A stretch of 64,000 nucleotides of DNA from Tunturiibacter empetritectus. Its GTDB lineage: Bacteria; Acidobacteriota; Terriglobia; Terriglobales; Acidobacteriaceae. Both the position numbers and the translations under genes were made by a program. This document shows positions 29,741 to 38,941 of this stretch, in pieces (positions within the stretch are counted from its first letter, which is position 1; the number at the start of each line of letters is the position of its first letter). Location: assembly GCF_013410875.1 (NCBI RefSeq), contig NZ_JACCCU010000003.1, forward strand, positions 434,001 to 498,000. The letters are read 5' to 3'. The notes beneath the pieces were generated by a model. That model saw nothing but the letters and a program-made list of their open reading frames with translations. It was not told the origin of the DNA and ran no database searches.

Positions 29741-31440
29741 TATTGCTTGGCTAGCTTATCCACGTTGATGTAGTACAGATCGGTCGCCACATCGAACTGA
29801 TCCTTGGTGAGCGGCGTCTTCATGGTCCGCCACTCGGTGGTGGGATGGATTATCTCCCAGTGCTCCTTCAAGCCTACGCGCACCGGCATAGCGAAGTCTT
29901 TTTCGTCGACCTGCCAGCGATATTGGACTTTGCCTGAGGCCTCGTCGAACTTCAGCTCCAGCGTGGGAATCGCCGTATGGCGCAGATACTGATCGAAGAC
30001 CGGAGTCAGGTTCATCCCGGTCTGCTGATTGAAGTACTGCACGACATCCTCGGTCATGATGTTCTGATATTTGAAGTGCTGATAGAAGTCGTGGATCAGC
30101 GCAAACCAGCGAGCGTCGTCATCCACAATGCTGCGCAGCGTGTTGATAAACAGTGCGCCTTTAAAGTACTGGTCCTGCGGTGGCTCGGCATTGGTGCCGC
30201 GCGCGGTGATAATCGGACGATCGTTCTTCACCTTTTTCTTCAGCGCGTTGACGTACTTCACCTCATCCTCGTGGCCGTAGTTGTACTCCACGTAGAGACA
30301 CTCCAGATAGGTGGTCCAGCCCTCGTGGATCCACATGTCGGACTTGTCAGCCGCCGTGATCGCGTTGCCGAACCACTCGTGTCCACTCTCGTGAATGATG
30401 ATGAAGTCGAAGCGCGGGCTGATACCAACGCCGGTCCAGTCGCGGTCAAGATAGCCATTGTGAAAGTGATTGCCATACGCGACAGCGCTCTGATGCTCCA
30501 TCCCCGCGTACGGAACCTCAATCAGCTTGTACCCGTCTTTCTTGAACGGATACTCGCCGAAGTAGTGATAGTAGGCCTTCATCATGCCGGGCACCTGCGC
30601 AAACTGACGCTTCGCCCCATCAAGGTCCTCAGGCAGAACGTAGTAGTCCAGCGGCAGATCGCCAAACTTGTCGTCGAAGTGAACGTAGTTGCCGATGTTC
30701 AACGCGACGTCGTAGTTGTTGATGGGGTAATGCACCTTCCAGTCCCAGCGGGTATATCCATCGCCGAGATCCTTCTTGCCCATAAACTTTCCATTCGACA
30801 CATCCATCAGGCCGTTCGGAACAGCGACGTTGATCTCCATGCCCTCCTGCGGCTCATCGCGCCACTGGTCTTTATTCGGCCACCAGACGCTCGCGCCGGT
30901 CTCTTCACAGGCGGTGTTGATCCAGGGATGTCCGGCGGTGTCCTGCTTAAAAGTGAAGCAGCCGAAACGGCCAGTCTCCACGGGGCTTCCCGAGTAGTGA
31001 ACGTCGATTGAGTAGGTATGGCCAGCGCGCAGGGTCTTTGGGAAGTCTACGAAGAAGGTGCCGCCGTCACGCTCATACTTCAGCGTGCTCTTGCCCATAG
31101 ATATCTTGTCGATCTGCAACGTAGCAAAGAGTTCAAGCTGAATGCGCGTGCCGTCTGCAAGCATCTTGAAGCGAATCATATTGCTTCCGCTAATGAACTT
31201 CTTGGCCGGATCGACGCGCAGGTCGAGACGATAGAAGAGCAGATCGTTATTGGCGCGATAAGGCCCGTAGGCTCCGCGCAGAAGGTCGGCGTGTGTAGGT
31301 TCTTTGATCGCTGGTTTGTTGACCGCAGGCGGAGCCGTTGCGTTGGCAGCAGGCGTCGACGTCTGCGCGAAGAGCGGCGAGAGACTGCAGGACAGCAGGA
31401 AAAACCTGAAGAGCCGGTTGCGGAAGGCGTTCGTGAGCAT
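29740..31440 (-). CDS. M1-family zinc aminopeptidase, secreted
   Basis: A 566-residue metallopeptidase. A signal peptide ends around SLSPLFAQ. The catalytic zinc motif HESGHEWFGNAI is followed by the third ligand in MWIHEGWTTYLE, the standard HExxH-(18)-E arrangement of family M1. The exopeptidase motif is represented by YAGMEHQSAVAYG, a variant of GxMEN. It trims N-terminal residues from peptides, probably in the periplasm. The frame is open 40 codons upstream, but the ATG at 31440 starts the signal peptide directly. Confidence 0.9.
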   Translation of the reverse strand: MLTNAFRNRLFRFFLLSCSLSPLFAQTSTPAANATAPPAVNKPAIKEPTHADLLRGAYGPYRANNDLLFYRLDLRVDPAKKFISGSNMIRFKMLADGTRIQLELFATLQIDKISMGKSTLKYERDGGTFFVDFPKTLRAGHTYSIDVHYSGSPVETGRFGCFTFKQDTAGHPWINTACEETGASVWWPNKDQWRDEPQEGMEINVAVPNGLMDVSNGKFMGKKDLGDGYTRWDWKVHYPINNYDVALNIGNYVHFDDKFGDLPLDYYVLPEDLDGAKRQFAQVPGMMKAYYHYFGEYPFKKDGYKLIEVPYAGMEHQSAVAYGNHFHNGYLDRDWTGVGISPRFDFIIIHESGHEWFGNAITAADKSDMWIHEGWTTYLECLYVEYNYGHEDEVKYVNALKKKVKNDRPIITARGTNAEPPQDQYFKGALFINTLRSIVDDDARWFALIHDFYQHFKYQNIMTEDVVQYFNQQTGMNLTPVFDQYLRHTAIPTLELKFDEASGKVQYRWQVDEKDFAMPVRVGLKEHWEIIHPTTEWRTMKTPLTKDQFDVATDLYYINVDKLAKQ

Positions 31441-31553
31441 TGACTTTAGCCTATCGCGATTTCTACACGGTGAAGCGCCCAAACAACGAGACGCGAAGGC
31501 AGTGGTCCGTTTTTTTGGACACCTGCGCGGACACCTGCTAAAACAAAGACCTG

Positions 31554-32087
31554 ATGGCAATCCCCCGAATCTGCATCGACATGGACGAGGTGATGGCGGA
31601 TGCGCTCGGCGAGCATCTCCTGCGCTACAACCAGCACTTCGGCGAGAACGTAACCCTCAAAGACCTCCAGGGCAAGTGGTTGTGGGACGTCGTCTCAGTG
31701 GATCGCCACACCGTGCTCGACGCATACCTTCGCTCCGAAGACTTCTTCGAGGTCCTGGCCGTGATGCCGGAGTCGCAGCGTGTCCTCGAGCGGCTGCACA
31801 CCAACTATGAGGTCTTTATCGCCACCGCAGCAATGGAGGTTCCCACCTCTTTCCAGGCAAAGTACCGCTGGCTGGCGAAGCACTTCCCCTTCATCCCCGC
31901 ATCCAACATCGTCTACTGCGGCGACAAGAGCATCCTGCGCGCAGACTACCTAATAGACGACAATCCCCGGCAGCTGCGGCGTTTCATGGGCGAAGGCATT
32001 CTCTATACCTCACCCCACAACGCCGGGGTCACCGGCTACAGGCGCGTCAACGACTGGCTCGACGTAGAGAAGCTGTTTTTGGGCTGA
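31554..32087 (+). CDS. 5'(3')-deoxyribonucleotidase-like HAD hydrolase
   Basis: A 177-residue HAD-superfamily phosphatase of the NT5C type. The nucleophile motif is ICIDMDEVMADA, a threonine motif region is VFIATAAME, and the acidic C-terminal motif is YLIDDNPRQLRRF. These enzymes dephosphorylate (deoxy)nucleoside monophosphates in the cytoplasm. The length matches the family. It is divergent from the M1 gene. The stop codon lies inside the first unit of a 23-bp tandem repeat. Confidence 0.88.
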   Translation: MAIPRICIDMDEVMADALGEHLLRYNQHFGENVTLKDLQGKWLWDVVSVDRHTVLDAYLRSEDFFEVLAVMPESQRVLERLHTNYEVFIATAAMEVPTSFQAKYRWLAKHFPFIPASNIVYCGDKSILRADYLIDDNPRQLRRFMGEGILYTSPHNAGVTGYRRVNDWLDVEKLFLG

Positions 32088-32141
32088 CCGCGAAGTTGTT
32101 TTTGAGCTGACCACGAAGCACTCTCTGCTCTGACCACGCAC
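32073..32141. repeat. 23-bp tandem repeat, three units
   Basis: Units begin at 32073, 32096 and 32119. The first two are nearly identical (about 19 of 23 bases, core GCTGACC-CGAAG) and the third is degenerate (CTCTGACCACG). The first unit contains the nucleotidase stop codon. Confidence 0.75.
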
Positions 32142-32149
32142 CCGCTTCG

Positions 32150-32587
32150 TCAGGCGTACAGGTTCGATTCGAAGCGCTGCAACGCGGCATCGGACCAGGC
32201 ATGGCTGGACTTGCGCCACGTATCGCCCTGCTCCGAGATGAAGTTCGGAAAGTCCATGCGGCAGTATCCGCAACGCGCCTGAAAGTCATAGAGAGCCTGC
32301 GCGGTTCCATCGAGATAGAGCACGGCCTGCAGGCCATCGCGCGACCACTCCACCGAGGCGATGCGTTGCGGCTCAGGGCGCTGCAACTCGGCGTCGCTTT
32401 TGGCCAGCGCGGCTACGTTGTAGATCAGCATTGCGTCCATAATGCTGTGTTCATGCACCTCCTGCGAGCGATCGCAGGCATAAAAATATCCAGCGACACC
32501 TTCGTCTTCGAAGACCACGGTCCACGGAACGACGGGCGAGTTGACTGAGAGAAAGGCACGGCCAGGGGTAAAAGAAAGCGACTGCAT
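32150..32587 (-). CDS. Small protein of unknown function (possibly DUF2251-like)
   Basis: A 145-residue soluble protein. The segment WTVVFEDEGVAGYFYACD followed by IMDAMLIYNV recalls DUF2251, a family without known function; this is from memory and not firm. Other M codons at 32659 and further upstream keep the frame open, but the longer forms would place 11-bp phased repeats in the coding region and show no better ribosome-binding site. The ATG at 32587 has GTGAGAG just upstream. Codon use resembles its neighbours. Confidence 0.6.
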   Translation of the reverse strand: MQSLSFTPGRAFLSVNSPVVPWTVVFEDEGVAGYFYACDRSQEVHEHSIMDAMLIYNVAALAKSDAELQRPEPQRIASVEWSRDGLQAVLYLDGTAQALYDFQARCGYCRMDFPNFISEQGDTWRKSSHAWSDAALQRFESNLYA

Positions 32588-32664
32588 ATCTCTCACGATA
32601 CACTCGATGAGGCGGCTGCCGAACCCCTCCGGCGGTGTAGGTTGCGCGGCAATGTGCATGCCAG

Positions 32665-32697
32665 TTGCACCGCAATTGCACCCGAATTGCACCCGGA
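32665..32697. promoter_or_regulatory. Three 11-bp phased TTGCAC repeats
   Basis: TTGCAC occurs at 32665, 32676 and 32687, exactly 11 bases apart, with similar spacers (cgcaa, ccgaa, ccgga). It lies between two divergently read genes. The helical phasing suggests a cooperative protein-binding site, though a slippage product is possible. Confidence 0.5.
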
Positions 32698-32750
32698 TAG
32701 CCAAATGCGAGATCAGACTTAAGGAAAGATAAAGGCCGGCATACTTCAGA

Positions 32751-33959
32751 ATGGGAATGAAGCTCCCCCGCATCAAGTTCGGACGACCGCAGCAGTTGGC
32801 TGCGTTGCTGTTGCTGATTTTTCTAGGCGAGTGCCTGTGGGTTATTGGGCGGCAGCAGCTCTCGCAGCAGGACTATCGTTATGCCGAGTGCGGCCGCGAG
32901 ATGTGGGAGCGCCCCTCGCCGCTGGCCGGCTACTTCACCACCTGCGGCAATCTCAATGGCGACGGCACCTTTGCCTATCGCGTCGCCGGTCTTCCGCTCA
33001 CCGTGCAGCGCCTGGCAATGCTCGGCGCAGATAAGCTTCGCAAGCCGGAGAATCGACTCTACACGCAAGGCTCGTTGAACGGCTCGACCTGGGAGGCGCG
33101 GCACGAGCTCTTCAGCGTCAAATATCTCCTTCATCTGCCTTTCCTCTTCTTCGCAATCTGGCTTGGCGGCGGCCTGTGGTGGGTCTCGCGCAGACTCTTT
33201 GGCAACGAAGGAGGATTCTTCGCACTCGGGCTCTACTGCTTCTGTCCGGCGATCGTTCGCTCCGCAGTCACACCCAACAACGAAGTCCTGGCGATGTGGG
33301 GACTCTACGGCCTCGTCTATACCGCCATGGGAGTCGCTCATGCGATGCAGGGTCCGCGGCGTAAATGGCGGCCGCGCATCGCGCTCCTCACCCTCGCCCT
33401 GGGACTCACCGCCGCCGCGCATCTGCTCGCAGCCATCCTCGGCTTTGTGATGGCGGTCGTGTGGATGATGTATCTCGCGCAGCGCCGTCGCAGCTATGTC
33501 ATGCAGATCCTCGTCTTCTCCGCGGTCGGCGCACTGGCGATCCTCTTCGCGTCTTATGCCTTCCGCCTCGCTCCATTCAGCTACATCTTCACCGGCGGCG
33601 GAGCGCGTCTCTGGTTTGCGCTGGATGGAGCAAAACGCTTCTTCCTGAACTTCGCAAATGCTCCCATTGTCGTAGCCACGCTCGTAGCGCTTGTGCTCTA
33701 TGTCTCCATCCGCCGCTGCCGCTACTTTGGCAACACCGCCCCACTCGTCATGGTTCTGCTGCTCTCTCCGCTGGTCACCACGCAGACAGTGTCGCAACCC
33801 TGGCTGTGGGCGCTGCCCTTTCTCTTCACCTTCGTCGGCGGAGTCTTCGCGGACGCTCTGGAGACGCGCCAGCGCAGGATGTTTCTCGCCCTCTCCGGAG
33901 CAATCCTTTTCATGCAGGCGATTCTCTGCTTCTCGCTCCTGCCAGAGATCGCGCGTTAG
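32751..33959 (+). CDS. Polytopic membrane protein, GT-C-like
   Basis: A 402-residue inner-membrane protein with about nine hydrophobic segments. After the first segment comes a ~90-residue loop with several cysteines (YAECGREMWE, YFTTCGNLNG). An acidic residue pair near that loop and the general layout resemble GT39-like enzymes, but no motif is decisive. Two in-frame ATGs (32751 and 32757) begin it. A complete palindromic repeat starts 5 bases after its stop codon. Function is unassigned. Confidence 0.62.
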   Translation: MGMKLPRIKFGRPQQLAALLLLIFLGECLWVIGRQQLSQQDYRYAECGREMWERPSPLAGYFTTCGNLNGDGTFAYRVAGLPLTVQRLAMLGADKLRKPENRLYTQGSLNGSTWEARHELFSVKYLLHLPFLFFAIWLGGGLWWVSRRLFGNEGGFFALGLYCFCPAIVRSAVTPNNEVLAMWGLYGLVYTAMGVAHAMQGPRRKWRPRIALLTLALGLTAAAHLLAAILGFVMAVVWMMYLAQRRRSYVMQILVFSAVGALAILFASYAFRLAPFSYIFTGGGARLWFALDGAKRFFLNFANAPIVVATLVALVLYVSIRRCRYFGNTAPLVMVLLLSPLVTTQTVSQPWLWALPFLFTFVGGVFADALETRQRRMFLALSGAILFMQAILCFSLLPEIAR

Positions 33960-33964
33960 AAGCG

Positions 33965-34200
33965 GTCCTGCCGGACGGGCCTCCTGCGCGGAGGGCGGTC
34001 ACTTCGTGACGCGTATACCTTGTTTGGGCGAGGCTGGCTGCTCCGATCCTCCCGTTGGTCGGAATCATCTTCTTTCGCGACCAACGGGAGCGCCAACCGA
34101 AGGGGTATACAAGTCACGAAGTGACCGCCGCCGAATCGGGGTCCCCACAAACAGGTCTTCGTTTTTGGGGTGACCAAGCAGGGCGCCCGTCCGGCAGGAC
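33965..34200. repeat. Palindromic interspersed repeat, copy 2 (complete, extended right arm)
   Basis: A 236-bp copy with both termini and the central CTCCCGTTGGTCG stem. Its right arm carries an extra hairpin module (CCCCACAAAC...TTTTTGGGG, about 34144-34171) that copies 1, 4 and 5 lack. It begins 5 bases after the preceding stop codon and ends 90 bases before an L,D-transpeptidase gene. Confidence 0.93.
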
Positions 34201-34289
34201 CCGGCAGTTGCGCGGAGTTGTCGGCTGATGCGGCATAATGGGTCCGCACCCTCATAAATCTGCTGCGCCCTGAAGGATGGTCTCGTCCC

Positions 34290-36050
34290 GTGATGATGAA
34301 AGTCTCTCTCCGCTCCGCCTGCACCGCATCTGCTCTTACCGTTTTGCTGCTGGTGGGCGGATGCCATCGCCACCGTAAGTCGAAGTCACAACCCAATACG
34401 ACGGCGTACGCAGACAAGCTGCATGAGATGGTCGAGAAAAAAGTGCTGCCACCCGAAAAGGTCGACACCACCAAGGTTCCTAACCTGCGCTGGCCGAACT
34501 TCTCCGACTACCAATCCATCGTGGCCACCTTCTACGACGACCGCAACTATGAGGTCGCATGGACCCGTGACGGAGCACCCACCGCCTCAGCAAAGGGTTT
34601 TATCCAGGCATTCCAGGACGCCGCGACGAAGGGTCTGATCCCGGAAGACTACGACGCGCCGCGCTGGGCCGATCGCGTTCAAGCCCTCAACAGCAAATCC
34701 GAGGACGCCATCTCGCTCTTCGACGTAGCGATGACGGTCAATGTAATGCGCTACATCTCCGATCTGCGCATGGGCCGTGTCAATCCATCGCACTTCAACT
34801 TCGAGATTCCCGTACAGGACAAGAAATACGACCTTGCCGAGTTCGTCTCTGACAACGCCGTAGACGCCACCGACGTGCCCAAGCTCATCACCAGCGTCGA
34901 ACCCGACTCCGAAGAATACCGCCAGACCGAAGCTGCCCTCGCGCACTACATGGACCTCGCGAAGAAGCAGGGTGAAGCCCATGCAGATCCCCTCCCCACC
35001 GTGCCCAAATCAATCTCGGTGGGCGGCATTTATGCCGCGCTCCCAGCCCTGCTCACGAGACTCCAGCTTGAAGGCGATGCCGAACCCGACGCCACCCTTA
35101 CGTCTCCCACCACCTTCGACTCCAACCTCTCCGACGCCGTCAAGCACTATCAGCATCGCCACGGCCTCACCGAAGACGGCAAACTCACGCCGCAGACCAT
35201 CAAGTCCCTCAACGTCCCCATGGACCTCCGCGTAGCCCAGCTTCAAGACTCCCTCGAACGTTGGCGCTGGCTCCCCGAGCCCTACCTGCACGCACGCCTG
35301 ATGGTGAACCTGCCGGAGTTTGTCCTGCGCGGCTTCGACCCCGACCACAAGCTCGACTTCACCATGCGCGTCGTCGTCGGCCAGGTAAAAGGCGAACACG
35401 AGACCCCTGTCTTTACCCACATGATGAAGTACCTCGTCTTCCGCCCCTACTGGAGCGTCCCGGTCGACATCGCCCGCAAGGAGCTGGTGCCCCACATCGA
35501 GTCCAACCGCGGCTACCTCGCCAGTAAAAACTTCGAAGTCACCAACAACAAGGGCATCGTCCAGACCGACTACACCGCCCACCAGGTGGCCCAGGGCGCC
35601 GTGATGGTCCGCGAAAAGCCCGGCCCCAAGAACTCGCTCGGCCTGGTCAAGTTCATCTTCCCCAACCAGTACGACATCTACCTACACTCCACCCCCGCCA
35701 TATCTCTCTTCGACCAGACCCGCCGCGATTTCAGTCACGGTTGCATCCGCGTTCAGAAACCCGCCGACCTCGCTGCCTGGGTTCTCCAGGGCCAGGGTGA
35801 GTGGGATCTCGACAAAGTAAACGAGGCGATGAACAGTGGTCCGGACAACAAGACCGTCAGCCTCAAAACGCCTCTCCCCATCGTCATCTTTTATCTCACC
35901 GCCATCGTCGAAGACGGCGGCGAAGTCCACTTCTTCGACGACATCTACAACTACGACACCGAGATGCAGAAGGTCTTCTCCAAGGGGCCGCCCTACCCGG
36001 TCAAACCCGAGCCCATCGTGCCCAAAACCAAGGAGGGCGAAACGGTCTAG
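34290..36050 (+). CDS. L,D-transpeptidase lipoprotein (YcbB/LdtD-like)
   Basis: A 586-residue cell-wall cross-linking enzyme. A signal with a lipobox (LLLVGGC, Cys25) suggests a lipoprotein facing the periplasm. A peptidoglycan-binding helix bundle contains YQHRHGLTEDGKLTPQTI. The YkuD catalytic domain carries the active-site cysteine in FSHGCIRV and upstream IYLHSTP. LdtD-type enzymes make 3-3 cross-links between diaminopimelate residues and resist most beta-lactams. GTG and two ATGs are possible starts in a row (34290, 34293, 34296). Confidence 0.92.
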   Translation: MMMKVSLRSACTASALTVLLLVGGCHRHRKSKSQPNTTAYADKLHEMVEKKVLPPEKVDTTKVPNLRWPNFSDYQSIVATFYDDRNYEVAWTRDGAPTASAKGFIQAFQDAATKGLIPEDYDAPRWADRVQALNSKSEDAISLFDVAMTVNVMRYISDLRMGRVNPSHFNFEIPVQDKKYDLAEFVSDNAVDATDVPKLITSVEPDSEEYRQTEAALAHYMDLAKKQGEAHADPLPTVPKSISVGGIYAALPALLTRLQLEGDAEPDATLTSPTTFDSNLSDAVKHYQHRHGLTEDGKLTPQTIKSLNVPMDLRVAQLQDSLERWRWLPEPYLHARLMVNLPEFVLRGFDPDHKLDFTMRVVVGQVKGEHETPVFTHMMKYLVFRPYWSVPVDIARKELVPHIESNRGYLASKNFEVTNNKGIVQTDYTAHQVAQGAVMVREKPGPKNSLGLVKFIFPNQYDIYLHSTPAISLFDQTRRDFSHGCIRVQKPADLAAWVLQGQGEWDLDKVNEAMNSGPDNKTVSLKTPLPIVIFYLTAIVEDGGEVHFFDDIYNYDTEMQKVFSKGPPYPVKPEPIVPKTKEGETV

Positions 36051-36108
36051 CAATCGTGTAAGGTCGAGCACCGTGTAAACTGCTGTCCTCGAAACAGGGA
36101 GAGAAAGC

Positions 36109-36771
36109 ATGCCAGCTGCAAACTTCAACCCCCGCGTAGACATGTACGTCGCGAAGTCCAGGCCCTTCGCGCAGCCAATTCTCGAGCACCTCCGCGAGCT
36201 CATTCACAAAGCCTGTCCCAACGTCGAAGAGAGCATCAAGTGGAGCATGCCGTTCTTCGAGTATGGCGGCGTCAACCTCGGCAACATGGCGGCTTTTAAA
36301 GAGCACTGCAGCTTCGGTTTCTGGGGCAAAGAGATCTCCGCGGTCTTACATGAGGCAGGCATCGTCCAGCGTGGTGGCATGGGCAACCTCGGACGCATCA
36401 CCACCGTCAAGGACCTGCCCTCCGACAAGCAGATGCTCTTCTTCATCCGTCAGGCCACCGGCTTCATCGATCGCGGTGAGTACACCAGCCCCATGGCAGC
36501 CAAAAACAAATTGGTAAAACCGCCGAAGCCCGCTATCGAAGACCCTGCCGAACTCACCGCCGCGCTCAAGAAGAACAAAAAAGCCGCTGCAGTCTTCGCT
36601 TCCTTCAGCCCCAGCTGCAAGCGCGAGTACGCAGAGTGGATCGCCGACGCCAAGCGCCCCGAGACCCGCGAAAACGCATCGCAACGGCAATCGAGTGGAT
36701 CGCCGAGGGCAAGCAGCGCAACTGGAAGTATCAAAACTGCTAGCGGTCTGCGCTCTGGCAAATCCACGTAA
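36109..36771 (+). CDS. YdeI/OmpD-associated (DUF1801-like) protein with C-terminal frameshift
   Basis: A protein of the DUF1801/YdeI type: the N-terminal domain has VEESIKWSMPFFEYGG and GFWGKE; the C-terminal part has FSPSCKREYAEWIADAKRPETRE. In this family the ending normally continues with a helix like KRIATAIEWIAEGK. That helix is present here in the neighbouring frame, starting at 36675 and ending at a TAG at 36741-36743. A single base is missing from the AAAA run at 36671-36674. As written, the last ~32 residues are out-of-frame Ser/Ala-rich sequence. GGGAGAG precedes the ATG. Either a recent mutation or a sequencing error; function is unproven. Confidence 0.82.
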   Translation: MPAANFNPRVDMYVAKSRPFAQPILEHLRELIHKACPNVEESIKWSMPFFEYGGVNLGNMAAFKEHCSFGFWGKEISAVLHEAGIVQRGGMGNLGRITTVKDLPSDKQMLFFIRQATGFIDRGEYTSPMAAKNKLVKPPKPAIEDPAELTAALKKNKKAAAVFASFSPSCKREYAEWIADAKRPETRENASQRQSSGSPRASSATGSIKTASGLRSGKST

Positions 36772-36869
36772 GCTGTTCTTACGTACCTATCAACAATCAC
36801 ACTTACGTTCTCGCTCTTTACCAAAATTCTCTGTATGCATCCTTCCACGAAACGATAGACTCGAGGGCG

Positions 36870-38039
36870 ATGTCCTCCGTACCCAGGCCAGCAACCGCAA
36901 ACGACGATCGAATGCATCCCGCTGCTCCGAAAACTACACTCCTCGATGCCGCTCTCTTCCGGCGAAGGCTGATGAGCTGGTACCGCACCCACGCACGCGA
37001 GCTCCCCTGGCGTCACGTCAGCGATCCCTACCGCACATGGCTCTCCGAGGTTATGCTCCAGCAGACCCGCGTCGCCGCCGTCGTCGAGCACTATCAGAGC
37101 TTTCTCCGGCGCTTCCCCACGATCCTCGCCCTGGCGCTTGCTCCTGAGTCCGAAGTTCTCGCCCTCTGGTCGGGCCTCGGCTACTATCGCCGCGCACGCA
37201 TGCTGCACAAGGCCGCACAGTTCCTCATCGAAGAGCGTGGCGGCATCCTGCCCGGCACCGCCGCCGAGCTGCGCACCCTTCCCGGCATCGGCGAGTACAC
37301 CAGCGCCGCCATCGCCAGCATTGCCTTCGGAGAGAGTGTCGCTGTAGTCGACGGCAACGTGGAGCGCGTCCTGTTGCGCCTCACCGGGCGGCCGGAGCAG
37401 AGAGACGCCGCCGGCCGCGCCTTCGTTCAGCAACAAGCCTCGGCCCTGGTGCCGAATCGACGAATCGGCGAGCAGACCAACGCCGCCGGCGATCACAACC
37501 AGGCCATGATGGAGCTAGGCGCCACCCTCTGTCTGCCCAAGGCCCCGCTCTGCCTGCACTGCCCTGTCTATGCCCTCTGCAAGACCCGCGGCGAGCACCT
37601 CACACCGCCTCGCGCCGCGCAGCTCAGCCGTCCCGCCGCCTACTTGCTCAACCTGCGAAAGCGCGGCACCCTCACCGAAGTCCTGCTTGAGCGCCGCCCC
37701 GAAGACGCCAGCCTGATGCCGGACATGTACGAGCTGCCGCCGCTTCCGCAGGATGCAGTCCAGGGCCGCGAACCTCTGCTGCGCCTGCGCCACGCCATCA
37801 CCAATACCAACTACTATGTCCAGGTCTACGCCGCCAGCGGACCACAGGACCGGGGCCTGCGCCGTGCCGTTCCTGCCGCAAAGGGCGATCTACACTGGGT
37901 CCCCACCAACAAGCTCAACTCCAAACCACTCACCGGACTCGCGCGCAAAGTACTCCAGCGCCTCGATGTCATGAAGGTCGATCTCCCCAGGCTACCGACA
38001 GCCACCAACCCACCGAAAAGGACGATCTCGGCCCGCTGA
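36870..38039 (+). CDS. mutY: A/G-specific adenine DNA glycosylase
   Basis: MutY removes adenine mispaired with 8-oxoguanine. The 389-residue protein has the catalytic glutamate in WLSEVMLQQTRV, a helix-hairpin-helix LPGIGEYTSAAI, the catalytic aspartate in VVDGNVERVL and the [4Fe-4S] cysteines in a C-x6-C-x2-C-x5-C array (CLPKAPLCLHCPVYALC). A NUDIX-like C-terminal domain follows. An ATG 14 codons downstream is an alternative start. The stop codon lies inside a hairpin shared with the convergent regulator gene. Confidence 0.96.
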   Translation: MSSVPRPATANDDRMHPAAPKTTLLDAALFRRRLMSWYRTHARELPWRHVSDPYRTWLSEVMLQQTRVAAVVEHYQSFLRRFPTILALALAPESEVLALWSGLGYYRRARMLHKAAQFLIEERGGILPGTAAELRTLPGIGEYTSAAIASIAFGESVAVVDGNVERVLLRLTGRPEQRDAAGRAFVQQQASALVPNRRIGEQTNAAGDHNQAMMELGATLCLPKAPLCLHCPVYALCKTRGEHLTPPRAAQLSRPAAYLLNLRKRGTLTEVLLERRPEDASLMPDMYELPPLPQDAVQGREPLLRLRHAITNTNYYVQVYAASGPQDRGLRRAVPAAKGDLHWVPTNKLNSKPLTGLARKVLQRLDVMKVDLPRLPTATNPPKRTISAR

Positions 38040-38060
38040 GAGATCCCGCTCCCAGCGGGC
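38031..38060. terminator. Hairpin spanning the mutY stop codon
   Basis: A perfect 8-bp stem GCCCGCTG/CAGCGGGC with a 14-base loop. It includes the mutY TGA and lies between convergent genes. There is no T-run, so it may be a pause or stability element rather than a terminator. Confidence 0.45.
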
Positions 38061-38104
38061 CGCAACGAACTTAGTGCCGCGGCGACTCCCCGTACCGAAA
38101 ACAT

Positions 38105-38941
38105 CTAGTGCATCTGTGGAGCGGCCTTCTTGCCAGCGGCAGCGGCAGCAGCCTGAGCGAGCATCGAGCCCGGAACACCGCGAACTTTTCCATTGGTGGC
38201 GTTCGTCGACCGCGCTCCACTCCCTAACTGCATCAGCACAGGATGCTGCAACGTCACGATCACCGCCGTCGCCGCCGTCTTGCCCGTGCACATATAGCTG
38301 TGGATCGTGTTCGCATCGAAGTACACCGCATCCCCCGCCTCCACAGTGTGAACCGTCTCGCCATGCCGCACCGCGAGCGAGCCCGAAAGCAGGTAAAGAA
38401 ACTCGCAGCCAACATGCTGATGCGCGCGCGGCGAACGGCCCTCTTTCTCCGGCAGAAACTCCGCGAAGTAAGGATCAAGCTGGCGGTCGGGAACCAGGTA
38501 CCCCAGGCTCTCGAAATAATAGGCAGGGTCGTCGGCTCCGGTCTGCGGCAGGCGCACCCGCTCATCGCGGCGATGCACCCGGAACAGCGTCTGCGGCTCA
38601 GGATCAAAGAAGTAGCTCAGATCCTTCGAGAAAACCATCGCGATCCGCGCCAGGTTGCGCAGCGTCGGCACTACGCGTCCGGTCTCCAGCTGCGACAGGA
38701 AGCTGGCCGACAGCCCGGTGTGACGGCCCAGCTCGACCAGGCCCATCGACTTTTTCAATCGCAGATGCTTGATGCGCTCCCCAATGCGCTTCTCGGCGAT
38801 AAACGACTCGGCGGCCTCTCCATCGATCTGAAGGTGGCGAATACCCAGCAACGGGTTTGCCTCGCCGCCTGGAATCAGGCTGCTAGTGGGAGCGGGAGTC
38901 TCGGCGAGGGGCAGAAGGGAGGAGGATATAGTTTTGCTCAT
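38105..38941 (-). CDS. XRE-family transcriptional regulator with cupin domain
   Basis: A 278-residue regulator. The helix-turn-helix lies at about residues 55-110 (IGERIKHLRLKKSMGLVELGRHTGLSASF split by the turn). The cupin sensor domain has HQHVGCEFLYLLSGSL and GDAVYFDANTIHS. Similar proteins (PuuR/SutR type) sense small metabolites. The first ~45 residues and the alanine-rich tail are probably disordered. It is convergent with mutY and divergent from the Fn3 lipoprotein gene across a truncated repeat. The ligand and targets are unknown. Confidence 0.9.
   Translation of the reverse strand: MSKTISSSLLPLAETPAPTSSLIPGGEANPLLGIRHLQIDGEAAESFIAEKRIGERIKHLRLKKSMGLVELGRHTGLSASFLSQLETGRVVPTLRNLARIAMVFSKDLSYFFDPEPQTLFRVHRRDERVRLPQTGADDPAYYFESLGYLVPDRQLDPYFAEFLPEKEGRSPRAHQHVGCEFLYLLSGSLAVRHGETVHTVEAGDAVYFDANTIHSYMCTGKTAATAVIVTLQHPVLMQLGSGARSTNATNGKVRGVPGSMLAQAAAAAAGKKAAPQMH

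Noticed and set aside
33956..34474. Open frame running through palindromic repeat copy 2
   Set aside because: The peptide is a translation of the repeat itself (RPTG-EGVYKSRSDR type) and of DNA antisense to the L,D-transpeptidase gene.
36671..36674. Programmed -1/+1 frameshift in the YdeI-like gene
   Set aside because: AAAA alone is not a convincing slippery site, no downstream structure is seen and the family is not known to use frameshifting; a simple mutation or error is more likely.
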